Assembly: GCF_017640745.1 (NCBI RefSeq)
Contig: NZ_JAEPQA010000014.1
Span: 1-64,000 of the forward strand
Direction: 5' to 3'
From: Nisaea sp.
GTDB taxonomy: Bacteria > Pseudomonadota > Alphaproteobacteria > Thalassobaculales > Thalassobaculaceae
Length of the DNA: 64,000 nucleotides
Position numbers and translations under genes: made by a program. This document shows, piece by piece, positions 25,783-34,574 of this stretch. Numbering within the stretch: position 1 is the first letter of the stretch; every line of letters starts with the position of its first letter. The notes under the pieces are model-generated. The model had not been told where the DNA came from, made no database searches, and saw nothing but the letters and a program-made list of their open reading frames with translations.

Positions 25783-26489
25783 TGCGCCGCTCCCGTGCCG
25801 GCCATATCCGCCGCGGAGAGCTGATAGGCGAGGTTGTAGACGATGGTCTCGGGGTTCTTGAGGCCGATGCCGCTCGCGGCGATGGCCGCTTCGAACGCGG
25901 GCACCGAGGCTTCGAGTTCAGGCAGCCCGCTACCCTCGATCAGCACGACCGCATCGAACTCCTTCTCCTTCATCTCCGGGCGGATCTCGGTCTCGCGGGT
26001 CTTCACGCCGGAAACCTCCGTGCGGGCGAGGCCGATATGCGCGCCGGCGGCGCCAGTCACCTTGAGCAGGCTGTCGGCCAGCGCCTGCGCACTGGCGCGC
26101 ACCTGCTCCGGACCGATACCGTCAGCGAAGTCGAGCCGGATCGTCGCCATCGCGCCCCCGTCGCCGACGCCGGAGGAGGCGATGCGGTCGCAAGCGACGC
26201 GGAGGAAATTGCGGAAGGTCGGCTGCACCCTGTTGGACCAGTCGGTCGGATTGTTCAGGCGCTCCAGATAGGCGGGGGAGCGGAATGTCTCGACCGTCTC
26301 GCCGCAATAGACCGTGCCGTAGCGGTAGCGCGGGACGCTGTGATTGATCAGCCGTTTGCCGACGAGAAAGCCGGGGATGGAGAGCCGTTCCGGCATGTGC
26401 TCGCGGGTATGCCATTCCATGTATTCGGTCTGGGAGGGCGGATCGATGTCGTGCCAAAGTGCCAGAAAAGCTTCGCCGGTCAGGGCCAT
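25779..26489 (-). CDS. Dimeric alpha-beta barrel (EthD-like) protein, possible tandem repeat
   Basis: A 236-residue protein. The first half has FLALWHDIDPPSQTEYMEWHTREHMPERLSIPG, matching the WHxxEHxxE pattern of EthD-like dimeric alpha-beta barrels. The second half (about 110-230) looks like a degenerate second barrel repeat. Relatives aid breakdown of ethers, aromatics or steroids, often without a known reaction. It lies between an isomerase-like gene and an SDR gene and is probably an accessory catabolic enzyme of that operon. Confidence 0.7.
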   Translation of the reverse strand: MALTGEAFLALWHDIDPPSQTEYMEWHTREHMPERLSIPGFLVGKRLINHSVPRYRYGTVYCGETVETFRSPAYLERLNNPTDWSNRVQPTFRNFLRVACDRIASSGVGDGGAMATIRLDFADGIGPEQVRASAQALADSLLKVTGAAGAHIGLARTEVSGVKTRETEIRPEMKEKEFDAVVLIEGSGLPELEASVPAFEAAIAASGIGLKNPETIVYNLAYQLSAADMAGTGAAQ

Positions 26490-26528
26490 TTCGTTTCACT
26501 CCGTTGGATTACTACCTGTTCGACCCGG

Positions 26529-27338
26529 TCACGGGTCACCGAGCAGTTTCTTGGTTGCAGCGAGGGCGCGCCGCGCGACTTCGGACGCGCCGATCTCTGC
26601 GGCCAGGGCATGGTTCGGAACCTCGACGCTGACGGTCATCTCCTTCGGAACGAGCGCGGCGATGGCGGCGAGGTCGATCCCGCCTTCTCCGGGGATCATC
26701 CGCGCGGTCCGGGCGATCCTGATCAGCTCTTCGTCCGACGGGTCGTAAGGCACAGGTCCGTCGCAGATCTGGACATAATTCATCAGGCGTGCCGGCAGGT
26801 CGCGGAACTCGTCGAGAGAGGCGCCGCAGCGGTCGAAATGCAGGCTGTCGAACAGGACCGCGGCAGCGGGATGATCGGCGCTCTCGACCATGCGCCGGGC
26901 ATGCGCCAGATTCTTCACGCCCGTCCAGGGCATGAATTCGAGATCGGCGGTCAGGTTGTAGCTGCCGAGGAGGCCGCAGAGCGCAGTGTAGTTGTCCTGG
27001 CTCCGGTCCGGGTCCGTATCGTCGACGGCGACCAGCACATGTTTCGCGCCGAGTTCCGCGATCCGGTCGAGAAACGGGGTGAAGCTTTCGATCCTCGTGT
27101 CGGAGGCCAGCCGGATCATCTCGGCATCCGCCATCGTGACGCCGGTATCCCGCATCGCGGCTTGCACCTCGTGCAGCATCGTATCGTCTTCCAGTAGCGG
27201 GAAGAGTCGGTCGGCCGGGCCCGCGGGCAGCAGACGGAAACTGATCATGTCATAGCCATGATCCGCGGCGATCCCGACGGAGGTCACGGGATCGGCGCCG
27301 TTGCAGGTCAGATAACCGAGGGAATAGGCGCGGGTCAT
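26529..27338 (-). CDS. Xylose-isomerase-like TIM barrel protein
   Basis: A 269-residue sugar phosphate isomerase/epimerase-type TIM barrel (AP endonuclease 2 fold). It carries metal-site strands such as ADAEMIRLA, HVLVAVDDTD, LEFMPWTGV, LFDSLHF and NYVQICDGP, and ends with VSVEVPN. The true start is ATG 27338, overlapping the IclR stop by 4 bases. Members isomerise or dehydrate keto-acids or inositols; the exact reaction is unclear. Confidence 0.82.
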   Translation of the reverse strand: MTRAYSLGYLTCNGADPVTSVGIAADHGYDMISFRLLPAGPADRLFPLLEDDTMLHEVQAAMRDTGVTMADAEMIRLASDTRIESFTPFLDRIAELGAKHVLVAVDDTDPDRSQDNYTALCGLLGSYNLTADLEFMPWTGVKNLAHARRMVESADHPAAAVLFDSLHFDRCGASLDEFRDLPARLMNYVQICDGPVPYDPSDEELIRIARTARMIPGEGGIDLAAIAALVPKEMTVSVEVPNHALAAEIGASEVARRALAATKKLLGDP

Positions 27339-28180
27339 CGGGTGCCTGCCGCTTGCTGTGCGGGCCGGGACGCGGTCGCGCCGTCTTCCCGAAGGCGCCC
27401 GAAAAATTGCGATGCGTCCGCGGCCGCCGACAACTCCGCTGCGGCCTCGTGCAGTTTCGGCGCGAGTTCGGTGACGCGCGGTGTGTCGAGACGCACGGTC
27501 GGCCCGGCGATCGAGAGGCAACCGACGATGGGACCGTCCTTGCCATGCCGGACCGGAACCGCCATCGCGGCCATGCCGATCATGTAGCTGTTGACGGTCA
27601 GCGCGTAGCCCTTTGCGCGCGCTTCGGCCAAGGCAGCGAGAAGCGTGGGACGCGTTGCCGGCGCGCCCGGTCCCGGTTCGAACTCTGTCGGCCGGAGGCC
27701 CTGGCGGGAGACCAATTCCAGTGCGTCCGCGTCGCTCATGCCGGAGAGCCAGGCCTGCCCGCCTGCGGTGCTCGCGAGATGAACGACGACCCCCTGCTCG
27801 CGTCCGGGATCGTAGCGCAGGCCGGTGGTGGCGCCCTGTGCCACCGCGACCCAGACCAGCTGTTCGCCGTCGACGACCGAGAGGCGGATCAGTTCGCCGC
27901 TCGCCGCCGCAAGCCGGTCGAGGATCGGCTGCGCAATGTCCGTTACGCCCGCGCGGCCGAGAAAGCCGAGGCCAAGCGCGGAGAGTTTCACGCTCAGCAG
28001 ATAGTCGCCCTGATCCCTCGGCTGCCTGACATAGCCCAGCCGGGCCAGCTCGCGCAGTTGACGGTGCACGCCGGAAACCGGCATGCCGAGCAGGGCGGCG
28101 ATCCGGCTGACGGGGAGGCCTGCGGGATGCTCCACCATCAACTCCAGAATGCGCAATCCGCGTTCGAGGGCGCTGCTCAC
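27335..28180 (-). CDS. IclR-family transcriptional regulator
   Basis: A 281-residue IclR regulator: an N-terminal winged helix (about 1-65; SRIAALLGMPVSGVHRQLREL is the recognition region) and a C-terminal effector-binding GAF-like domain (about 80-260) with VWVAVAQG and the VNSYMIGMAAMAVPV block. AAAGGAG at about 28187-28193 fixes the start at GTG 28180; the frame continues upstream to 28258 without a ribosome site. It is the first gene of a coupled catabolic operon (27335-24883) and is divergent from the flavoprotein, so it probably controls both. Confidence 0.9.
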   Translation of the reverse strand: MSSALERGLRILELMVEHPAGLPVSRIAALLGMPVSGVHRQLRELARLGYVRQPRDQGDYLLSVKLSALGLGFLGRAGVTDIAQPILDRLAAASGELIRLSVVDGEQLVWVAVAQGATTGLRYDPGREQGVVVHLASTAGGQAWLSGMSDADALELVSRQGLRPTEFEPGPGAPATRPTLLAALAEARAKGYALTVNSYMIGMAAMAVPVRHGKDGPIVGCLSIAGPTVRLDTPRVTELAPKLHEAAAELSAAADASQFFGRLREDGATASRPAQQAAGTR

Positions 28181-28348
28181 CGCGATCTCCTTTCGAGAGC
28201 CTTCCGGCGGTCCCGGGAGGCATTCTTCTCTTCGCAACGGAGAGCGTACATCGGTCATGGCAAAAAATGGAAAGAGATTCTAATTTTGGATTTGGAGCGG
28301 GCGTGCTGCCCGTTTGGCCCTTCGATCCCAGCGACAGGAATCCGACTT
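28181..28348. promoter_or_regulatory. Divergent control region between iclR-type gene and flavoprotein gene
   Basis: About 170 bases separating two divergent starts. The stretch 28260-28300 is AT-rich. It contains TGGAAAGAGATTC (28268-28280), a partial match to IclR-type GGAAA/TTTCC palindromes. Promoters for both directions should lie here. Confidence 0.4.
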
Positions 28349-30085
28349 ATGAGCAGTCCCGACAGTGCCCGGCCTGAGAAAAGCGAGTGGGACGTCATCG
28401 TGCTCGGAGGCGGGGCGGCGGGAATGGCCGCGGCGGTCTTCGCCGCGCTCGAAGGTGCGCGGACCCTGCTCATAGAGCGTTCCGAATATCTCGGCGGCAC
28501 GTCGGCACTGTCGGCCGGAACGGTCTGGATTCCGAACACGCGGCATGCGGCGGAAGTCGGCGCCGAGGATAGCCCGGAACGTGCCGCCGCCTTTCTCGAT
28601 GCTGCGGTCGGGAACAGGGCGCCGAAAGCAATGCGCGATGCCTTTCTCCGTGCGGGTCCCGAAGCGGTCCGTTGCCTTGAGGAGCGGACAGATGTCCGCT
28701 TCCGGGCCCGTCCGTTCCACCCCGACTATCTCTACGAGCTGGAAGGCTCTGTCGCCGGCGGCCGGGCGCTCGAGGCGCTGCCGTTTGACGGTGCCGCGCT
28801 CGGCAGATTTCTGCATCTGCTGAGACCGCCGATTCCTGAATTCACCGTCTTGGGCGGGATGATGGTCGACCGGGACGATATCGGCCATCTGCTGAAGATG
28901 AGCTCTTCGCTCAGATCCCTCGCGCATGGAGTGAGGCTGATCGCCGGTTATGCGGCCGACCGACTACGGTTCGGGCGCGGAGCGCGGCTGGTGATGGGTA
29001 ATGCCCTGACGGGACGGCTGCTGAAAGCGCTGCTGGATCTCGGCGTAGATGTGATGACTGAAGCCGAGGTAACCGATATATCCGCAGCGCCTGACGCGAC
29101 GGGCGTCACCGTAAAGTTCGACGGACGCGTGCGGGACCTTCGCGCGCGCGGCGGTGTGATCCTCGCCTCCGGAGGCTTCGCGCGCCATCCTCAGCGGCGC
29201 CTGGAGATGCTGCCGTCACCGCAACCGGAGTTCAGTCCCGCCGCGCCCGGCAATACCGGGGCGCTGCACGATGTCGCGCTCGGACTCGGTGCACGCTACG
29301 GAGAAGCCGGGGACCAGCCGGTCTTCTGGGCGCCGGTCTCCCGCCGCAGACGCAAGGACGGCAGCATGGCGGTGTTTCCGCATTTCGTGCTCGACCGCTC
29401 CAAGCCGGGGATCCTGTCTGTCGGCCGTGACGGACGGCGCTTCGTCAACGAGAGCCGCTCCTATCACGAGTTCGTCGCGGCCATGTACGCCGCGAACCGG
29501 GATGGCTCGACCATTCCGGCTTACGAGATCACCGATGCCGAGGGGCTCAGGAAATACGGCCTCGGCATGGTGCGGCCGGGCGGACGCGGTCTCGCGCCGT
29601 TCCTTGCCGATGGATATCTGGTCCGGGCGGACAGCCTCGCGGAGCTTGCGGCGAAGCTGGGAATCGACGCGAGAGGCCTTGCAGGCACGGTGGCGCGCAT
29701 GAACGATTTCGCCGAGACCGGCGTGGATCTGGATTTCGGCAGGGGCTCAACTGTCTACGAGCGGGCGAACGGAGATCCGTCGCACGGACCGAACCCGACC
29801 CTCGGGCCGGTCCGGAAACCGCCCTTCTATGCGATCCGGCTCTGGCCGGGGGACATCGGATCGGCCGTCGGGCTGCTCACCGACACCGAGGTCCGCCTTG
29901 TCGATGCCGAGGGCGCGCCGATCGCCGGTCTCTATGCCTGCGGCAACGACATGCATTCGGTGATGGGCGGGGTCTATCCGGCGCCGGGGATCAATCTCGG
30001 CCCGGCGATCGCCTTTGCCTATGTCGCGGGGCGGCATGCCGCCGCCCGCGCGCTCGAAGCTTCGGATCAGCGGCCGACGGCGTAG
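28349..30085 (+). CDS. FAD-dependent oxidoreductase, 3-ketosteroid 1-dehydrogenase/fumarate reductase type
   Basis: A 578-residue flavoprotein. The N-terminal FAD site is VLGGGAAGMAAA, followed by GGTSALSAGTVWIPN. The C-terminal FAD site is ACGNDMHSVMGGVYPAPGINLGPAIAFAY, close to the pattern in 3-ketosteroid delta-1-dehydrogenases. The middle substrate domain has an SRSYHEFVAAM segment. It may oxidise a steroid-like ketone or reduce an enoate; substrate not shown. The frame is open far upstream, but ATG 28349 with AGGA 9 bases before it is the first start followed by a proper Rossmann motif. Its end overlaps the convergent gamma-glutamyltransferase by 19 bases. Confidence 0.88.
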   Translation: MSSPDSARPEKSEWDVIVLGGGAAGMAAAVFAALEGARTLLIERSEYLGGTSALSAGTVWIPNTRHAAEVGAEDSPERAAAFLDAAVGNRAPKAMRDAFLRAGPEAVRCLEERTDVRFRARPFHPDYLYELEGSVAGGRALEALPFDGAALGRFLHLLRPPIPEFTVLGGMMVDRDDIGHLLKMSSSLRSLAHGVRLIAGYAADRLRFGRGARLVMGNALTGRLLKALLDLGVDVMTEAEVTDISAAPDATGVTVKFDGRVRDLRARGGVILASGGFARHPQRRLEMLPSPQPEFSPAAPGNTGALHDVALGLGARYGEAGDQPVFWAPVSRRRRKDGSMAVFPHFVLDRSKPGILSVGRDGRRFVNESRSYHEFVAAMYAANRDGSTIPAYEITDAEGLRKYGLGMVRPGGRGLAPFLADGYLVRADSLAELAAKLGIDARGLAGTVARMNDFAETGVDLDFGRGSTVYERANGDPSHGPNPTLGPVRKPPFYAIRLWPGDIGSAVGLLTDTEVRLVDAEGAPIAGLYACGNDMHSVMGGVYPAPGINLGPAIAFAYVAGRHAAARALEASDQRPTA

Positions 30086-31848
30086 CCCTGCATGCCGCGC
30101 GGGTTGGCGGCGGCGCGCAGCATGTCGCCGTCCTTCGCGGCGGCGGTCAGGCGGCCTTCCGACCAGTCCTCGCCGACCTCGACATCGTGGCCGCGGCGGC
30201 GGAGTTCGTTGACGGTCTCTTCCGGGAACCTGCCCTCCACCACCAGCCGCTTCTCTGTCCGGCCGCGCGGCCAGAACGAGCTCGGGAAATGCTCGTTGTG
30301 GAAGGCCGGGCAGTCGATCGCCTCCTGCAGGTTCATGCCGTGCTCGGCATGGTGCAGGAAGAGCAGCAGCGACCACTGGTCCTGCTGGTCGCCGCCCGGC
30401 GTGCCGAACGGCATGTAGGCCTCGCCGTCGCGCAGCGCGAAGCAGGGCGAGAGCGTGGTGCGCGGACGCTTGCCCGGCGCGAGAGTTGAGGGCGAGCCTT
30501 CCTCGAGCCAGAACATCTGCGCCCGGTTGCCAAGGCAGAAGCCGAGTTCGGGGATGATCGGCGAACTCTGCAGCCAACCGCCGCTCGGCGTCGCCGAGAC
30601 CATGTTTCCGTCCTTGTCGATGATGTCGATATGGACGGTGTCGCCCTTGGCCTCGCCCATCTTGCCGACGGTCGGCTCGCCGACGCCGAGACCGGCGCCG
30701 GAAATATCCGCCGCATGCGGCTCCAGCGTGAAGGCGATGTTGTTGCTGTAGCCCTCGATGGTGCCGGCGAAGAAAGCGTCCGAGGCCTCCTTGCCGACCA
30801 GCGCGCGGCGGCTTTCCGCGTAGGCGTCGCTCAGCAGGACGTCCATCGGAACGTCGACGAAGTTGGGGTCGCCGTAATAGGCCTCGCGATCGGCATAGGA
30901 GAGCTTGGAGGTCTCGGTCACGGCATGGACGAAATCCGGGCCGGTCGGATCCATGTCGGCGAGGCCCATGGCCTTCAGCAGGGAGAGCTGCTGCAGCAGC
31001 ACGGGGCCCTGGCTCCAGGCGCCCGGCTTCATCACCGTGTAGCGGCCGTAATCGTAGGCGAGCGGATCCTCGTAGGTGGCAGACCAGCCGGCAAGGTCGT
31101 CGCCGGTCAGCAGGCCCTTGTGACGGCGTCCGGTCGCGTCCATGTAGGCGTCGCGGAAGAAGCGGTCGATGCTCTCGGCGATCCAGCCGCGGTACCAGAT
31201 ATCGCGCGCCCGGTCGATCTGCACCTCGCGGCTGCCGCCGCCGGCCTCGGACTCGCGGACGATGCGCTCGTAGGTATCGGCCAGCTTCGGGTTGGAGAAC
31301 ATGCCGCCCGGAACCGGCGCCTTGCCGTCCTTCAGATAGATCGCCGCAGAACTCTTCCATTCGTTCAGGAAAAGATCGCGCACCGTGTTCACGGTGTCGG
31401 TGATCTTCGGCACCACCGGATAGCCGTTGCGGGCGTAGCCGATGGCATATTCCATCACCTGGCCGAGACCCATCGTGCCGTGGTCGCGCAGCATAAGCAT
31501 CCAGGCGTCGAACGCGCCCGGCGTCACCGCCGCGAGGAGGCCGCTGCCCGGAATGAGGTCCAGTCCGAGATCGCGGATCGCCGGGATGGTCGCGTTCTGT
31601 GGTGCGGGGCCCTGGCCGCAGATCACCCGCGTCCGGTTCTCTTTCGCGCTGTGCATGATCAGCGGCAGGTCGCCGCCCGGTCCGTTCAGGTGCGGCTCGA
31701 CGATCTGCAGCACGAAACCGGCGGCGACGGCGGCGTCGAAGGCGTTCCCGCCGCGCTCAAGAATGGCCATGCCGGCCGACGAGGCGAGCCAATGGGTCGA
31801 GGCGACGACACCGAAGGTGCCGCGGATTTCGGGACGGGTCGTAAACAT
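30067..31848 (-). CDS. Gamma-glutamyltransferase family protein
   Basis: A 593-residue Ntn-hydrolase of the gamma-glutamyltranspeptidase family. The autocatalytic nucleophile lies in GDTVHIDIID (the Thr), followed by GNMVSATPSGGW and PRTTLSP, then FGTPGGD. N-terminal markers are GGNAFDAAVAAGFVLQIVEPHLNGPGGD. There is no obvious signal peptide, so this may be a cytoplasmic amidase or acylase relative and not a periplasmic glutathione hydrolase. Converges on the flavoprotein with a 19-base overlap. ATG 31848 has an AGGA site. Confidence 0.9.
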   Translation of the reverse strand: MFTTRPEIRGTFGVVASTHWLASSAGMAILERGGNAFDAAVAAGFVLQIVEPHLNGPGGDLPLIMHSAKENRTRVICGQGPAPQNATIPAIRDLGLDLIPGSGLLAAVTPGAFDAWMLMLRDHGTMGLGQVMEYAIGYARNGYPVVPKITDTVNTVRDLFLNEWKSSAAIYLKDGKAPVPGGMFSNPKLADTYERIVRESEAGGGSREVQIDRARDIWYRGWIAESIDRFFRDAYMDATGRRHKGLLTGDDLAGWSATYEDPLAYDYGRYTVMKPGAWSQGPVLLQQLSLLKAMGLADMDPTGPDFVHAVTETSKLSYADREAYYGDPNFVDVPMDVLLSDAYAESRRALVGKEASDAFFAGTIEGYSNNIAFTLEPHAADISGAGLGVGEPTVGKMGEAKGDTVHIDIIDKDGNMVSATPSGGWLQSSPIIPELGFCLGNRAQMFWLEEGSPSTLAPGKRPRTTLSPCFALRDGEAYMPFGTPGGDQQDQWSLLLFLHHAEHGMNLQEAIDCPAFHNEHFPSSFWPRGRTEKRLVVEGRFPEETVNELRRRGHDVEVGEDWSEGRLTAAAKDGDMLRAAANPRGMQGYAVGR

Positions 31849-31988
31849 CTTTTTTCCTGGGACGGGGGTGTCGAGGAGGGGCGACTATAGAGCGCCTAAC
31901 CGGAAGTTCGCAATTCCCGGGCGCATAACATTTCTTAAATTGAATTTTAACCTCCGAAATGCTACAGATTAAGCGCCTCAGAAGGGGT

Positions 31989-32004
31989 GGTCCGATTCCT
32001 GCAT
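31989..32004 (+). promoter_or_regulatory. Candidate sigma-54 promoter
   Basis: TGGTCCGATTCCTGCA fits the -24/-12 pattern: GG at 31990-31991, GC at 32002-32003, and exactly 10 bases between them. It is 56 bases before the DUF1217 start, giving a transcript start near 32015. Sigma-54 control of flagellar genes is common in alphaproteobacteria. Seen by eye only. Confidence 0.5.
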
Positions 32005-32059
32005 ATGATCATGTGGTTAGAGTCGGGCCGGAGTTCCGGCTGCAGAAGCAGAGGACAAC

Positions 32060-34555
32060 ATGTCGAACGCATCGGTCGCATTGGCCATTCTTGGCGGCAG
32101 CGCCTCCTCGTCGTCCCCGACGTCGGCGGTCGCGGCATTCGCGAAATACAAGAAGGATCCCGTTGCGGCTCGCACGGAATTCTACAATCGCGCCGACGTT
32201 CAGAAAAGCATCACCAAGTTCCAGGCCTCCGCCGACAAGATCACCAAGCTCGACGACCTGCTCAAGGATCGCAAGACCCTCGAATTCGTCCTGACCGCTT
32301 TCGGCTTGGAGTCGGAGATCGGCAATCCCGGCAAGCTGAAGGCGATCTTCAACAGCGACAAGGACGACCCGAACTCCTACGCCAACCGGCTGGCTGATCC
32401 GCGCTATGGCGAGCTCGCGAAGTTCTTCAATGTCGCGAACGAGGGGGTCTCGAAGTTCAAGAGTGACGAGATCCAGACCAAGGTCATCGACAAGTTCCTG
32501 ACCAACGCGTTCGAAATCGCGCTCGGAAACGAGAACCCGGCGGCCCGCGAGGCGGTCTATTTCCTGCGCAAGATCAATCAGATCGACTCCTCCGTCGAAA
32601 TTCTCGGCGACATCGCGCTGCGCGGTATTGTCACGACGGCGCTCGGACTGCCGCCGCAGATCGCAAACCAGTCCGTTCTGAGGCAGGAAGCCCTGCTCGA
32701 CGCCAAGCTCGATTTCGACCGGCTCAACACTCTCGACCGGGACGAGGAGAACGTCACCAAGACCAGGGTCGACCTGGTGAATGACGATCTTGCCGCCCTG
32801 AAGAAGGGGCTTGCGGCGACGACGAACGCAACTACCGAACTGGGCAATTTGCAGGATCAGCTGGAAGACCTCCGCATCCGGCTTCAGGATTTCGACAATG
32901 TCACCAACCCGGCCGGCGTTCTCGCAAGCGAGATTCCGGTTCAGGAAACGGCAATTCCGGAACTGATCCGCCAGCGCGGCCTTATTGCGGCCGGCGAGCG
33001 GGCTCTCGCGGAAACGGACCCGAACGTCGAGCGTCTCAAGAAGATTTTCGCAGAGGCGGCGAGTGTAGAGACCCAGGAAGATCTTGATAGCCTGAAGAAT
33101 GAGTTCGCGACGTTGGTCGGAGAGATCACGGCTGCGGACGGCTTCATCAAGAGCGCCAATTACGTCGACAGCACCTCCGGGACGACGGAGAATCTTTTTG
33201 TTCCGTCCGGCGATGTCGGCAGCGGGATCGATGCGCTTGGCAGCGCCAAGATCACGACGGTGGTCAAATCCGACGGCACCGCTGTCGTGACCTCGTCCTA
33301 TGATCTGGGTTCGTTCCTGACGAGCCTCGATGATGCCAACACGGCGTTTCAGGCCGTGACGCTTGGTTCCCTGTCCTCAGGCCTCGCGGCGGCACGCACG
33401 GATTTCGATGATGCAGAGCAGGAGTTCAAGAGCGCCGAAATCATCAACGGCGTGAACAATTCGAGCTTCAATGGCAGCGTCAACAGCGTGAATTTCGGTT
33501 ACACGCTCAACTCGCAGGAACTGTCGCAGGGCATTTCCGCCGTCGACGATTCTCTTACGCGGCTCTCGAAGGCCGCTACGGTTCTGTCAGAGATTCGCAC
33601 GCTTGCCTTCGATGCGCAGCAGGACGGCGCGGACATCACTGCGCTGAACACCAAATACGGCGCCAAGCTTGAGGAATTGACCTCGCTGATCAACGATGCG
33701 GGGTCGGCGTCCGACGGGACCAATACCTTCACGTTCGACAATTTGCTGACGGGCGGTACCTTCACCTATCAAGCCGACGCGACGTCGGGCAAGAGCATAG
33801 ACGCTCGCGGCGGAAGCCTGGACACGGACATCCTGTCCGGACTTCCAGCGACGCTTTCCGCGGTGAATGCGAACAGTATTCTCGGGGATATCGATACGAC
33901 GTTCACGGACGCCTTGTCGGACGTAAAGAATAATCTGGTGACGGACCGGAAGATCTTCGACTTCGCGGCCAACACCGCTGATCCCCTGGGCTCGATCGAT
34001 TCCGAGATCCGTCAGATCCGCGGCGATCTCGACGAGATTATCGACCGCGCCGGCGCCAGCGGTGACAATCTTCTGAAGGAGTTCGCAAGCGACCTGAAGG
34101 TGACGCTCGGCACGCTTGGAACGGCGATCACCGTCGATGCGCAGAACGGGTTCAAGGACAGTTTCGAAAGTTCTCTCAGTTCGCTTCAGTATCTCGCCGT
34201 GACGGGCGCGGCCGCGGCATCGCGCGAGGAACTGCTCAACGACGCACTTTTCTCCGTCGGCTCGACTCTCAGCCGGATCAAGGCCGAGCAGTACACGCTT
34301 AATATTCAGCAATCGATCCTCGACGAGAAGAAGACCGCGCTCACGGGCACGAGCGGCTCGGCGGAAAATCTGAGCTTCCTGAAGCCGCTCGAGAATACGA
34401 ATTACGCGATCAAGTTCATCGAGCAGTATCTGGTCAAGGTGGATCTGCAGGCGATCGGCGGGAACGTCTCGTCTGGCGGCGTGACCAATCCGAATCTGGT
34501 CAGTCTGTTCCAGGGGATCAGTGGCGGCGGTGGCCTGCTCAACCTGACCAGCTGA
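32060..34555 (+). CDS. Long DUF1217 (flagellum-associated) protein
   Basis: An 831-residue protein with DUF1217 signatures in the first about 250 residues: AFAKYKKDPVAARTEFYNRADVQKSITKF, FVLTAFGLESEIG, and the DPRYGELAKFFN and FLTNAFEIALG blocks. DUF1217 proteins are secreted through the flagellar system in many alphaproteobacteria. The remainder (about 250-831) is Asp/Ser/Leu-rich, with heptad-like spacing in places and little cysteine, as in flagellar filament-type or hook-type proteins. The length is much greater than that of short DUF1217 members. No signal peptide. A candidate sigma-54 promoter precedes it. Confidence 0.82.
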   Translation: MSNASVALAILGGSASSSSPTSAVAAFAKYKKDPVAARTEFYNRADVQKSITKFQASADKITKLDDLLKDRKTLEFVLTAFGLESEIGNPGKLKAIFNSDKDDPNSYANRLADPRYGELAKFFNVANEGVSKFKSDEIQTKVIDKFLTNAFEIALGNENPAAREAVYFLRKINQIDSSVEILGDIALRGIVTTALGLPPQIANQSVLRQEALLDAKLDFDRLNTLDRDEENVTKTRVDLVNDDLAALKKGLAATTNATTELGNLQDQLEDLRIRLQDFDNVTNPAGVLASEIPVQETAIPELIRQRGLIAAGERALAETDPNVERLKKIFAEAASVETQEDLDSLKNEFATLVGEITAADGFIKSANYVDSTSGTTENLFVPSGDVGSGIDALGSAKITTVVKSDGTAVVTSSYDLGSFLTSLDDANTAFQAVTLGSLSSGLAAARTDFDDAEQEFKSAEIINGVNNSSFNGSVNSVNFGYTLNSQELSQGISAVDDSLTRLSKAATVLSEIRTLAFDAQQDGADITALNTKYGAKLEELTSLINDAGSASDGTNTFTFDNLLTGGTFTYQADATSGKSIDARGGSLDTDILSGLPATLSAVNANSILGDIDTTFTDALSDVKNNLVTDRKIFDFAANTADPLGSIDSEIRQIRGDLDEIIDRAGASGDNLLKEFASDLKVTLGTLGTAITVDAQNGFKDSFESSLSSLQYLAVTGAAAASREELLNDALFSVGSTLSRIKAEQYTLNIQQSILDEKKTALTGTSGSAENLSFLKPLENTNYAIKFIEQYLVKVDLQAIGGNVSSGGVTNPNLVSLFQGISGGGGLLNLTS

Positions 34556-34574
34556 GCAGGGCTGCCTTCTCCGC

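Noticed and set aside
27353..28348. A long N-terminal extension of the flavoprotein frame.
   Set aside because: It is antisense to the IclR gene and carries no motif. The flavoprotein starts normally at 28349 with a ribosome site.
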